Assembly: GCF_001940455.1 (NCBI RefSeq)
Contig: NZ_MKQR01000009.1
Location: forward strand, 657,074 to 721,073
Reading direction: 5' to 3'
Source: Actinokineospora bangkokensis
Lineage (GTDB): Bacteria; Actinomycetota; Actinomycetes; Mycobacteriales; Pseudonocardiaceae
DNA: 64,000 nucleotides
The notes under the pieces are model-generated. The model was given only the letters and a program-made list of their open reading frames with translations, made no database searches and was not told the DNA's origin. The translations under genes were made by a program, and so were the position numbers. Of the stretch, positions 48,010 through 55,338 are shown in pieces. Positions within the stretch are counted from its first letter, which is position 1; every line of letters starts with the position of its first letter.

Positions 48010-48373
48010 CGCACCTGCATACCCGGGCCCACCGACAAGTTGATCACCGACCCGCCGCCCGGCCGGGTGGTTCTCGCACTGGCGTTCGATGCATAACCGC
48101 GATTATGCATCGAACACGTGTTCGCCTGGATGGGGTCCGGTGGGCGAGTGTCGGGCTGTTCGGTCGACGTTCTGCCCGTCTCGCACACCCCGTGCCCGGC
48201 TCTCGCCGCCTCGGCGGGCGGCCGGTGTCCGATGCGCTCGAACGCTCGACGCGGACGACTCAAGGCTCCGGACGGCGCCGCGACGCGGCACCAGCGTCAA
48301 ATCGTCACCGTGACGTTTGTCGGCGGCTCATCAGGTCGACGACCCCAGGTTGGCCGATGTTCGATAATCGACA
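48010..48373. promoter_or_regulatory. Non-coding terminus interval between recombinase and aminotransferase genes
   Basis: 364 bases with no convincing gene. It holds the symmetric dif-like site, the overlapping palindrome at 48111-48124, a further palindrome CGTCAC-C-GTGACG at 48303-48315, and the left part of dif. Several short frames overlap one another and lack ribosome sites. Confidence 0.7.
48084..48115. repeat. Symmetric dif-like recombination site (13-bp arms, 6-bp spacer)
   Basis: The left arm GTTCGATGCATAA (48084-48096) and right arm TTATGCATCGAAC (48103-48115) are exact reverse complements around CCGCGA. The TAA-N6-TTATG core has the layout of dif, and the symmetry suits a single recombinase. 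It lies 74 bases upstream of the recombinase start, so an autoregulatory operator is the alternative reading. CGAACACGTGTTCG (48111-48124), a perfect palindrome, overlaps its right end. Confidence 0.65.
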
Positions 48374-48384
48374 TTATGTCAAGT
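48357..48384. other. Chromosome dimer resolution site dif
   Basis: 28 bp: XerC-side arm ATGTTCGATAA (48357-48367), central TCGACA (48368-48373), XerD-side arm TTATGTCAAGT (48374-48384). The CGATAAT and ACATTATGTCAAGT parts match what is known of actinobacterial dif sites. The XerD arm matches E. coli dif at 9 of 11 positions. Base composition and the CGGGGGAG octamer both switch strand here. The right arm doubles as the last codons and stop of the aminotransferase gene. Confidence 0.88.
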
Positions 48385-49159
48385 AAGCGGTGAGGGGTGC
48401 CCAGGAGACCCTTCCCCACGCCCGCTCGAACGCCGCCACAGCGTCCGGCGGCACCGCGTACTCCACCGCGTCGATGGCGCCGATCGGCTGGCACGCGCAC
48501 TGGGAGTTGAGGAAGAACGCCCCGCGGAACCCGTCCAGCTCGTCGACCCGCACGGCTCGGTGTCGCTGCGGCACGTCCAGGTTGTCGCGCACGAGCTGCT
48601 GGGTGACGCCGTCGAGCACCGGCCCCGCGGGCCAGGTGACCCCGTCGCCGTCCCAGAGCGCCAGGTTCCAGATCGACCCCTCCAGCACCACTCCCCCGTG
48701 GTCGACGAAGATCAAGTCATCCACCCCGGCCGCGTGGGCCTGGTGGTGCGCCCGGAGCAACCCCATGGTGGCCAGGTGCTTCACCCACGGCAGTTCCCGC
48801 TCGTACCGCGCGGTCCGGGTCCGCAGCGGCGGTGCGGGGGTCATGTCCACGGGGTCGTCGACGACCACGAGCACGTCCGGTTCGTCCCGCTTGGGTGTGG
48901 CCATGATGACCCGCAGCGACGCGTCGCCCCGGCCGTCGGCCGCCAGGGCCGCTTGCACCAGCCGGGTCACGTGCTCGTCCTCGTGGGCCCACCCGAACAT
49001 CTCCCGCGACGCTTCGCGGAGCCGCCTCAGGTGGTGCTGCCAGCCGGCGATCCTGTTCCCCCGGACCTGCGCGGCCGTGAAGTGCCCGTGTGGCAGCGGG
49101 ATGAGGCGCGTGGCCGTCTCGACGTCGAGCGGCTGTCCGTTGACCTCGATGTGCCGCAT
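48374..49159 (-). CDS. Class IV aminotransferase / aminodeoxychorismate lyase-like protein
   Basis: 261 residues, a fold-type IV PLP enzyme. The PLP Lys lies in RELPWVKHLATM, and the VVLEGSIWN glutamate region and phosphate-binding loop follow. Relatives include PabC and branched-chain or D-amino acid aminotransferases; the substrate is not evident. ATG 49159 has GGGGGAG five bases upstream. The stop codon falls in the XerD arm of dif. A perfect inverted repeat precedes the start. Confidence 0.85.
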   Translation of the reverse strand: MRHIEVNGQPLDVETATRLIPLPHGHFTAAQVRGNRIAGWQHHLRRLREASREMFGWAHEDEHVTRLVQAALAADGRGDASLRVIMATPKRDEPDVLVVVDDPVDMTPAPPLRTRTARYERELPWVKHLATMGLLRAHHQAHAAGVDDLIFVDHGGVVLEGSIWNLALWDGDGVTWPAGPVLDGVTQQLVRDNLDVPQRHRAVRVDELDGFRGAFFLNSQCACQPIGAIDAVEYAVPPDAVAAFERAWGRVSWAPLTAYLT

Positions 49160-49170
49160 CCCGCTCCCCC

Positions 49171-49198
49171 GCATGATTCGCTGTTCACCGAATCATGC
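49171..49198. promoter_or_regulatory. Inverted repeat upstream of the aminotransferase gene
   Basis: Perfect 10-bp arms GCATGATTCG (49171-49180) and CGAATCATGC (49189-49198) with an 8-nt spacer, just upstream of the start at 49159 and after the STAS gene end. Its low GC content for this genome suggests an operator more than a terminator. Confidence 0.55.
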
Positions 49199-49222
49199 CC
49201 GCTGCTCCCCCGCGGCGTCGCC

Positions 49223-49639
49223 TCAGGCGATGAGCCAGGCGTTGGTGGAGTGGGTGTGGGGGGTGGGTGCGGTGGTGGTGGAGGGGGCGATGCGGAGTTC
49301 CTGGGCGAGGGGGGTGAGGTGGAGGCTGCTGAGGATGGGGCCGCGGGCGAGGGTGGTGAGGGTGCGGCCGCGGCGGGTGCAGGCGCGGTGGGCGCGCAGG
49401 AGGACGGCGGTGCTGGCCCAGCTGAGGTGGGTGACGGCGGTGAGGTCGACGACGAGGTGGTGGGTGGTGGGGTCGGGGGTGGTGGCGGTGGTGATGAGGG
49501 CTTCTCGCCAGGGGGCTTCGGTGGCGAGGTCGATGCGCCCGTGGGCGGTGATGGTGGTGGTGCCCGCGGTGTGGGTGGTGGTGACGGTGAGGCTGCGTTC
49601 GGCGCGTTCTCGGGGGGTGCGGGCGAACTTGAGGGTCAT
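49223..49639 (-). CDS. STAS domain protein (anti-sigma factor antagonist-like)
   Basis: 138 residues from ATG 49639, which has GGAGG seven bases upstream. A single STAS domain: beta strand TTITAHGRIDL, then HHLVVDLTAVTHL and a helix. The usual DSSG phosphorylation motif of SpoIIAA/RsbV is replaced by HLSWAS, so the classical Ser switch may be absent or shifted. No kinase or sigma factor gene adjoins. Confidence 0.85.
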   Translation of the reverse strand: MTLKFARTPRERAERSLTVTTTHTAGTTTITAHGRIDLATEAPWREALITTATTPDPTTHHLVVDLTAVTHLSWASTAVLLRAHRACTRRGRTLTTLARGPILSSLHLTPLAQELRIAPSTTTAPTPHTHSTNAWLIA

Positions 49640-49783
49640 GCGGGGGCCTCCAGGTGGGGGTTCTGCTGCCTGGAGCGCGTGGGGGTGGGAAAGGTTGCCG
49701 TGGTGGTGGGACGTTTTCCGGGCTGTCACGTCGGGGGTTGTCCGGTGCGTCCGGGTGGAGCAGCCCCTCCCCCGTCCTCGGGG

Positions 49784-50287
49784 CTACTCCCCCGTGGTGC
49801 CGTCGGCGAGTTCGCGGAGGATGTCGAGGTGGCCGACGTGGCGGGCGGTTTCCTGGATGACGTGGGTGAGGCACCAGCGGACGGTGCGGGTGGGGTCGCC
49901 GAGGGCCTGGTCGTCGGCGGTGAGGGGGGCCATGGCGGTCTCCGCGAGGGCCCATTCGGCCTGGTAGGCGGTGAGGACGGTGGTGGGGGTGTCGCCGGGG
50001 CGCAGGCGCCAGTCGTGGACGTCGTCGTCGGGGGGCCAGAGGGTCGGCAGGTCGGCGCCGCCCGCGGTGCGGGTGAGCCAGTGGCGTTCGACGGCGGTGA
50101 GGTGCTTGATGACGCCGAGGAGGGTCATCAGGGGTGAGGTGGTGAGGGGGGCGTCGGTGGCTTGGGCGGGGGTGGTGCCGGTGGCCTTGGTGACGGCGGT
50201 GGTGCGCAGGAAGCGGAGGAACTGCCACTGGAGGGCGAGTTCGTCGTGGGCGTCCGTGGTGGGCCAGGCGCGGTCCGGGGTCGGCAT
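49784..50287 (-). CDS. DinB/DUF664 family protein
   Basis: 167 residues, a four-helix bundle. HLTAVERHWL and TRTVRWCLTHVIQETARHVGHLDILRE carry the three metal-binding histidines of the DinB/mycothiol-dependent superfamily. Members act as thiol S-transferases or detoxifying enzymes. ATG 50287 has no clear ribosome site. Transcribed divergently from the methyltransferase gene. Confidence 0.87.
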   Translation of the reverse strand: MPTPDRAWPTTDAHDELALQWQFLRFLRTTAVTKATGTTPAQATDAPLTTSPLMTLLGVIKHLTAVERHWLTRTAGGADLPTLWPPDDDVHDWRLRPGDTPTTVLTAYQAEWALAETAMAPLTADDQALGDPTRTVRWCLTHVIQETARHVGHLDILRELADGTTGE

Positions 50288-50428
50288 GATCACGATGGTA
50301 GGTGGGGGCGGGTGGTCCGGCTCGGGGTGCGGTGGGTCGGGTCGGTGGGGTGGGTGGTGGGTGGTGGTGGGAGTGCCCTTAGCGTGGGGTGTGCCGGGTC
50401 CTGTCCGGGGCCTGGGTGGTGGCGAGGG

Positions 50429-51100
50429 ATGGGGTGGGTCGTGCAGCAGGAGTGGTCGCGGGTCGACGAGTACCTGGTGTCGGCGTTGGTGGAGCAGGAC
50501 GAGGTGTTGACGGGGGCGTTGGAGCGGGCGCGGGCGGCGGGGTTGCCGCCGATCGATGTGGCGCCGAACCAGGGGGCGTTGTTGCACCTGTGGGTGCGGG
50601 CGTTGGGGGCGCGGCGGGTGTTGGAGTTGGGGACGTTGGGCGGGTATTCGACGATCTGGATGGGGCGGGCGTTGCCCGCGGGTGGGTCGTTGGTGACGTG
50701 CGAGGTGTCGGCGGAGCACGCGGCGGTGGCGCGGGAGAACTTGGCGGTGGCGGGGTTGTCGGAGGTGGTGGACGTGCGGGTGGGGCCTGCGGTGGAGACG
50801 TTGGAGGGGTTGGTGGGGGGTGAGCCGTTTGACTTCGTGTTCATCGATGCGGACAAGGAGAACAACCCGTCGTACTTCCGGTTGGCGGTGGGGTTGACGC
50901 GGCCGGGTGGGGTGATCGTGGTGGACAACGTGGTGCGGGGTGGGGCGATCGCGGACGAGGGGTCGGTGAACCCGCAGGTGGTGGCGACGCGGGAGATGAA
51001 CCGGTTGATCGCGGCGGAGCCCCGGGTGGTGGCGACGGCGGTGCAGACGGTGGGGTCGAAGGGGTATGACGGGTTCGCGTTCTTGCTCGTGACGGGGTGA
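50429..51100 (+). CDS. SAM-dependent O-methyltransferase, family 3 (CCoAMT-like)
   Basis: 223 residues from ATG 50429 (GTG 50441 is an alternative). The SAM motif VLELGTLGGYSTIWMGRAL, CEVSAEHAAVARENL and the metal-binding FVFIDADKENN are all present. It methylates catechol-like or related hydroxyls with Mg2+. The substrate is unknown and the context is not biosynthetic. Leucine is mostly TTG and glycine mostly GGG, part of the local strand bias. Confidence 0.9.
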   Translation: MGWVVQQEWSRVDEYLVSALVEQDEVLTGALERARAAGLPPIDVAPNQGALLHLWVRALGARRVLELGTLGGYSTIWMGRALPAGGSLVTCEVSAEHAAVARENLAVAGLSEVVDVRVGPAVETLEGLVGGEPFDFVFIDADKENNPSYFRLAVGLTRPGGVIVVDNVVRGGAIADEGSVNPQVVATREMNRLIAAEPRVVATAVQTVGSKGYDGFAFLLVTG

Positions 51101-51129
51101 GGGTCCGCAGATGGGGTCGGGGGTGGTCG

Positions 51130-52239
51130 TCAGGGGGTGTGGAGGGTGACCTCGTGGGTGAGGTCGGGGTCGGTGGTGGTGAGCAGGTGGTGGGCTTCGG
51201 CGGTGAGGTCGTGGCGGGCCTCGGTGGTGGTGCGGGTGTGCTGGGTGATCTCGATGGTGGCGGTGCGGCGGGTGCGGCGCAGGCGCCAGGTGCCGGCGAT
51301 GTGGCCGTCGACGAGGGTGGTGGCGGGGATGACGCCGTTGGGGCCGCCGAGGACGTGGGGGCGGACGGTGTCGGGTAGGACGCGGGTGCGGTCGGCGTGG
51401 GAGAGGATGAGGTTGTCGTAGTCGGCGATGAGGCGGGCGGGTGCGGGGGTGTCGGGGTCGGGGCGGGGTGCGTCGGGCAGGTCGTGCAGGACGGTGCCGG
51501 TGTCGGTGGTGTAGGTGCGCAGGTGGGGGGTGAGGCGGTCGAAGACCTCGGTGAGACCGGTGAGGCCTGACCAGGTGCGGGCGTCGGCGGGGGTGGCGGG
51601 GCCGTAGGCGGCGAGGTAGCGCAGGACGAGGTCGTCGATGGTGGTGGGGGGTCGGGTGGTCGGGGGGAGCCAGGTGTCGGTGGGTGCGTGGGCGGCGGGG
51701 CCGGGGGTGCGCCAGAGGCCGCGTGGGGGGATCTGGGTGAGGGAGGTGGTGTTGCGGACGATCATGGCGAGGCGGTCGGCGGGGTGGCCGGGGAACTCGG
51801 TGGCCAGTGCGGTGCCGAGTTCGGCGGCGGTCATGGGGCGTTGGGTGAGCAGGGTGCGGCCGCGGGTGGTGATGGCGGTGATCTGCTCGGGGGTGAGGGT
51901 GCGGACGGTGGGGCCGCCGTTGGTGCGGGTGGCCTTGTCGTGGAGGGGTTGCAGGAGGGGGCGCAGGGTGTGGGCGTCGTCGGTGGTGACGAGGTGGAGG
52001 GTGCCGCGCATGAGGGAGAGGCGGGCGGCGGCGCGGGTGCGCAGGAGGTCGGCGAGGTGGTCGGGGTGGAAGTCGGTGAGGCGGGCGTGGAGGCCGAGGT
52101 AGGGCGGGTCGGGGGCTTGGGCTTGCAGGCCGATGAGGTGGTGGAGGGCTTGGGCGGGGGTGAGGGGGTGGCGGTGGAGGAGGAGTTGGCGGGCGAGGTA
52201 GGCGCGGTTGAGGGCGCGGGGGGTGAGGCGGTCGGGCAC
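51130..52239 (-). CDS. Winged-helix DNA-binding protein, AlkZ-like (HTH_42)
   Basis: 369 residues from GTG 52239. Tandem winged-helix domains and a C-terminal beta barrel (RLIADYDNLILSHADR) match the HTH_42/AlkZ superfamily. Q39 and Q41 (GLQAQAP) form the Gln-x-Gln motif that AlkZ-type glycosylases use to excise alkylated or cross-linked bases. That supports a DNA-repair role. It overlaps nothing but is divergent from the WYL regulator by only about 65 bases. Confidence 0.85.
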   Translation of the reverse strand: MPDRLTPRALNRAYLARQLLLHRHPLTPAQALHHLIGLQAQAPDPPYLGLHARLTDFHPDHLADLLRTRAAARLSLMRGTLHLVTTDDAHTLRPLLQPLHDKATRTNGGPTVRTLTPEQITAITTRGRTLLTQRPMTAAELGTALATEFPGHPADRLAMIVRNTTSLTQIPPRGLWRTPGPAAHAPTDTWLPPTTRPPTTIDDLVLRYLAAYGPATPADARTWSGLTGLTEVFDRLTPHLRTYTTDTGTVLHDLPDAPRPDPDTPAPARLIADYDNLILSHADRTRVLPDTVRPHVLGGPNGVIPATTLVDGHIAGTWRLRRTRRTATIEITQHTRTTTEARHDLTAEAHHLLTTTDPDLTHEVTLHTP

Positions 52240-52303
52240 GGGTGCAGTGTGGCGGGTCTTGCGGACAGGTGTTGTCCGGGTGGGGTGGGATGCTGGGGTG
52301 GTG

Positions 52304-53272
52304 ATGGAGACGTCGGCGCGGTTGTTGCGGTTGTTGTCGTTGTTGCAGACCCGGCGGGATTGGTCGGGGGCGGAGTTGGCGGTGCGGTTGGGGGTGACGG
52401 ACCGGACGGTGCGGCGGGACGTGGACAAGCTGCGGTCGTTGGGGTACCCGGTGAACGCGGTGGCGGGGACGGCGGGTGGGTACCGGTTGGGGGCGGGTGC
52501 GGCGTTGCCGCCGTTGCTGCTCGACGACGAGGAGGCGGTGGCGGTGGCGATCGGGTTGCGGACGGCGTCGACGGGGGCGGTGGCGGGGATCGAGGAGACG
52601 TGCGTGCGGGCGTTGGCGAAGTTGGAGCAGGTGTTGCCGTCGCGGTTGCGGGAGCGGGTGCGGGCGTTGGGGGCCTCGACGGTGCCGTTGGTGGCGGTGG
52701 GGCCGGTGGTGGACCCGGGGGTGTTGACGGTGTTGGCGGCGGCGGTGCGGGATCGGGAGCGGGTGCGGTTCGACTACCGGTCGCACGGTGGGGAGTCGTC
52801 GCGGCGGGATGTGGAGCCGTTGCGGTTGGTGCACACGGGTCGGCGGTGGTACTTGATCGGGTTCGACGTGGACCGGGGTGATTGGCGGACGTTCCGGGTG
52901 GACCGGTTGGAGCCGAGGGTGCCGACGGGGCCGCGGTTCGCGCCGCGGGAGCCGCCTGCGGAGGATCTGGCGGAGTACGCGCAGCGGGGGTTGACGGTGC
53001 GGGCGTACCCGGTGCAGGCGACGGTGTTGTTGCGGTGGTCGGTGGAGCGGGCGCGGGAGGTGATCTCGGTGACGTCGGGGCAGTTGGTGGCGGTGGATGA
53101 GGGGTCGTGCCTGTTGACGGCGGGGGCGCCGTCGTGGGAGGGGATGGCGTCGTGGTTGGGGATGTTGGGGTGTGAGTTCGAGGTGGTGGGGTCGCCGGAG
53201 TTGGCGGAGGCGTTGGTGCGGGTGTCGCAGCGGTTGGGGCGGGCGTCGGGGCGGGGTGCCGGGTCCGGGTGA
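52304..53272 (+). CDS. WYL-domain transcriptional regulator
   Basis: 322 residues from ATG 52304 (GTG 52298 and 52301 precede it). The N-terminal DeoR-like HTH (SGAELAVRLGVTDRTVRRDVDKLRSLG) is followed by the WYL sensor domain, here RWYLIGFD, and a C-terminal WCX extension. This family responds to nucleic-acid ligands and often controls DNA-damage genes. Divergent position suggests it regulates the AlkZ-like gene. Confidence 0.9.
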   Translation: METSARLLRLLSLLQTRRDWSGAELAVRLGVTDRTVRRDVDKLRSLGYPVNAVAGTAGGYRLGAGAALPPLLLDDEEAVAVAIGLRTASTGAVAGIEETCVRALAKLEQVLPSRLRERVRALGASTVPLVAVGPVVDPGVLTVLAAAVRDRERVRFDYRSHGGESSRRDVEPLRLVHTGRRWYLIGFDVDRGDWRTFRVDRLEPRVPTGPRFAPREPPAEDLAEYAQRGLTVRAYPVQATVLLRWSVERAREVISVTSGQLVAVDEGSCLLTAGAPSWEGMASWLGMLGCEFEVVGSPELAEALVRVSQRLGRASGRGAGSG

Positions 53273-53338
53273 GCGGGTGGGGGTTGTGGTGGGTGGTGGG
53301 ATGGGGGTGTCAGTGGGTGGTGTCGTGGGGAGGGGGTC

Positions 53339-54172
53339 GTGGTGTCGGGTGCGGTGTGCCGGGTGGTGTCGCGGGTGGTGGGTGAGCCGTTGGCGGGAAC
53401 GGCGGCGGTGGCGTCGGGGTGGGTGTGCGTGGAGCAGCCGGGGCCGTGGGGGCGTGAGGTGGTGGTGCCGGGGGTGGGTGCGCCGGGGGTTCGGGTGGTG
53501 TTGATCCGTCGTCCGGGTCGGGCGGTGGTGGCGGGGTCTCGGCGGGTGTTGGTGGCGTCGACGGTGCCGGGGTCGGAGTGGGTGCGGGCGGGTGTGGTGG
53601 AGGAGTTGGCGGGGTTGGACGTGGCGGGTGTGGGGGTGGGTGAGCACGGTGGGTGGGGTGTGCCGGTGTCGGGGCCGGTGTTGTTGGTGTGCACGAACGG
53701 TCGGCGGGATGTGTGTTGTGCGGTGGTGGGGCGGCCGGTGGCGGCGGGGTTGGCGGAGGAGTTCGGGGAGGCGGTGTGGGAGTCGACGCACTTGGGTGGG
53801 CACCGGTTCGCGCCGACGGGGTTGTTGTTGCCGTCGGGGTATGCCTACGGGGGGTTGGACGTGGAGCGGGGGCGGGTGTTGTTGGGTTCGGAGGGGGTGG
53901 TGGTGCAGGGGTGTCGGGGGCGGTCGACGTGGTCGGCGCCGGGGCAGGTGGCGGAGTTGGCGGTGCGGGAGTCGGTGGGTGTGGTGGGGTCCGGGGAGTT
54001 GGTGGTGCGGTCGGTGGTGGCCGGGGGCGGTGGGTGGTCGGTGGAGGTGGGGCACGTGGACGGGCGGGTGTGGCGGGTGGCGGTGGCGGAGCGGGAGTTG
54101 GGGGTGCGCCCGGCCAGTTGCGGGGCGGCGCCGACGCCGGTGGTGGCGCACGTGGTGACCGGGATCAGGTGA
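53339..54172 (+). CDS. Sucrase/ferredoxin-like (Suc-Fer) family protein
   Basis: 277 residues. The thioredoxin-like [2Fe-2S] domain has LVCTNGRRDVCCAVVGRPVA, with the cysteine ligands, and ESTHLGGHRFAPTGLLLPSG, with conserved histidines. This is the signature of the Suc-Fer-like family (yeast Apd1 relatives), implicated in electron transfer. GTG start with GGGGAGG upstream. Physiological partner unknown. Confidence 0.88.
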   Translation: MVSGAVCRVVSRVVGEPLAGTAAVASGWVCVEQPGPWGREVVVPGVGAPGVRVVLIRRPGRAVVAGSRRVLVASTVPGSEWVRAGVVEELAGLDVAGVGVGEHGGWGVPVSGPVLLVCTNGRRDVCCAVVGRPVAAGLAEEFGEAVWESTHLGGHRFAPTGLLLPSGYAYGGLDVERGRVLLGSEGVVVQGCRGRSTWSAPGQVAELAVRESVGVVGSGELVVRSVVAGGGGWSVEVGHVDGRVWRVAVAERELGVRPASCGAAPTPVVAHVVTGIR

Positions 54173-54313
54173 CCTGGGCCGGGTGATCGGGGTCGGGTGA
54201 TCGGGCAGGGTTGCCGCCCGGGTGGGCGGTGCTGGTTGGCGGACTGTTGTGGTGTCCGGTTGGTGGCCGACATGATGCGGTGATCGGACACCGGGCGAGG
54301 CGAGGAGTCGGGC

Positions 54314-55195
54314 ATGGGTGCGCTGCTGTCGCGGCGGGGGTTGCTGGTCGGTGCTGCCGCGGGTGCGGTGGGGGTGGCGCTCGGTGGCCGGGTGGCCTCG
54401 GCGGCGGTGGTGCCGGGGGCGGCGGACTGGATGGGGGCGCTGGGGTCGTCGACGCCGTTGACGCGGGTGTCGATCCCAGGCACGCACGGGTCGGGGACGC
54501 GGGTGGGTGGGGCGGCGGTGGCCAACCAGGACCTGTCGATCGGTGAGCAGCTGGCGGCGGGGGTGCGGTTCCTCGACATCCGGTGCCGGTTGTTCGAGGG
54601 GTCGTTCTCGTTGCACCACTCGTCGTTCTACCAGCGCCTGAACTTCGACGACGTGCTGGTGGCGTGCCGGGACTTCCTGGCCGCGCACCCGGGTGAGGTG
54701 GTGCTGATGCGGGTGAAGCAGGAGTACTCGACGGAGTCGGACGCCGCGTTCGGGGCGGTGTTCGCCGGCTACGCCCAGCGGTACCCGGGGCTGTTGCGGA
54801 CGGGGTCGGCGGTGCCGTCGGTGGGTGAGGCGCGCGGGCAGGTGGTGGTCGTGTCGGACAACGGCGGGGTGCCCGGGATCGGGTGGAACTCCCCCGCCGT
54901 GGACCTGTCCGACGACTACGACATCGCGACGCTGGCGGACCTGGAGAACCGCAAGTGGCCGGGGGTGGCGGCGCACTTCGACGCGGCGCGGGCGGCGGGC
55001 GCGGAGAAGCTGTTCATCACGTTCACCTCGTCCTGGGGGTGGGCGTTGTGGCCGCGGGACGCCGACAGGGCGATCTGGCCGAAGGTGTCGGGGTACCTGG
55101 ACGCGCTGGAGACGGCGGTGGTGGGAGTGGTGCCGGTGGACTTCACCACGGCGGCGAAGGCGCGGCAGGTCTACCGGTTGAACTTCGGTCGCTGA
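54314..55195 (+). CDS. Secreted phosphatidylinositol-specific phospholipase C-like protein
   Basis: 293 residues. A twin-arginine-style leader (LLSRRGLLVGAAAGAVGVALGG) ends near residue 30 (VASAA). The PLC-X barrel has both catalytic histidines, in SIPGTHGSG and SLHHSSFY, and EVVLMRVKQE. It cleaves phosphatidylinositol or a related lipid outside the cell. Length is that of bacterial PI-PLCs. Confidence 0.9.
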   Translation: MGALLSRRGLLVGAAAGAVGVALGGRVASAAVVPGAADWMGALGSSTPLTRVSIPGTHGSGTRVGGAAVANQDLSIGEQLAAGVRFLDIRCRLFEGSFSLHHSSFYQRLNFDDVLVACRDFLAAHPGEVVLMRVKQEYSTESDAAFGAVFAGYAQRYPGLLRTGSAVPSVGEARGQVVVVSDNGGVPGIGWNSPAVDLSDDYDIATLADLENRKWPGVAAHFDAARAAGAEKLFITFTSSWGWALWPRDADRAIWPKVSGYLDALETAVVGVVPVDFTTAAKARQVYRLNFGR

Positions 55196-55338
55196 GGCGG
55201 CACGGGCCCACGCGGGTCAGCGCCACCCGGTCCTCCCCCACCGCGTCGCCCGCCACGGCCTGACCGGCGGCGGTGGGCACGTCCTGGGTCTGGTGCCCGC
55301 CCCGGGCCGGGGGTGGCTGGGGTGGGCACCAGGCTGGG

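Noticed and set aside
48010-48373. Replication origin as cause of the skew switch
   Set aside because: No DnaA boxes, dnaA or dnaN, while a dif-type site is present.
48089-48500. Several short overlapping frames around dif
   Set aside because: They overlap one another on both strands, lack ribosome sites and cross the recombination sites.
49784-54976. Very long minus-strand open frame of about 1730 codons
   Set aside because: Only its last 167 codons (DinB-like) look like protein. The rest is the antisense of five well-supported genes and reads as low-complexity Arg/Pro/His.
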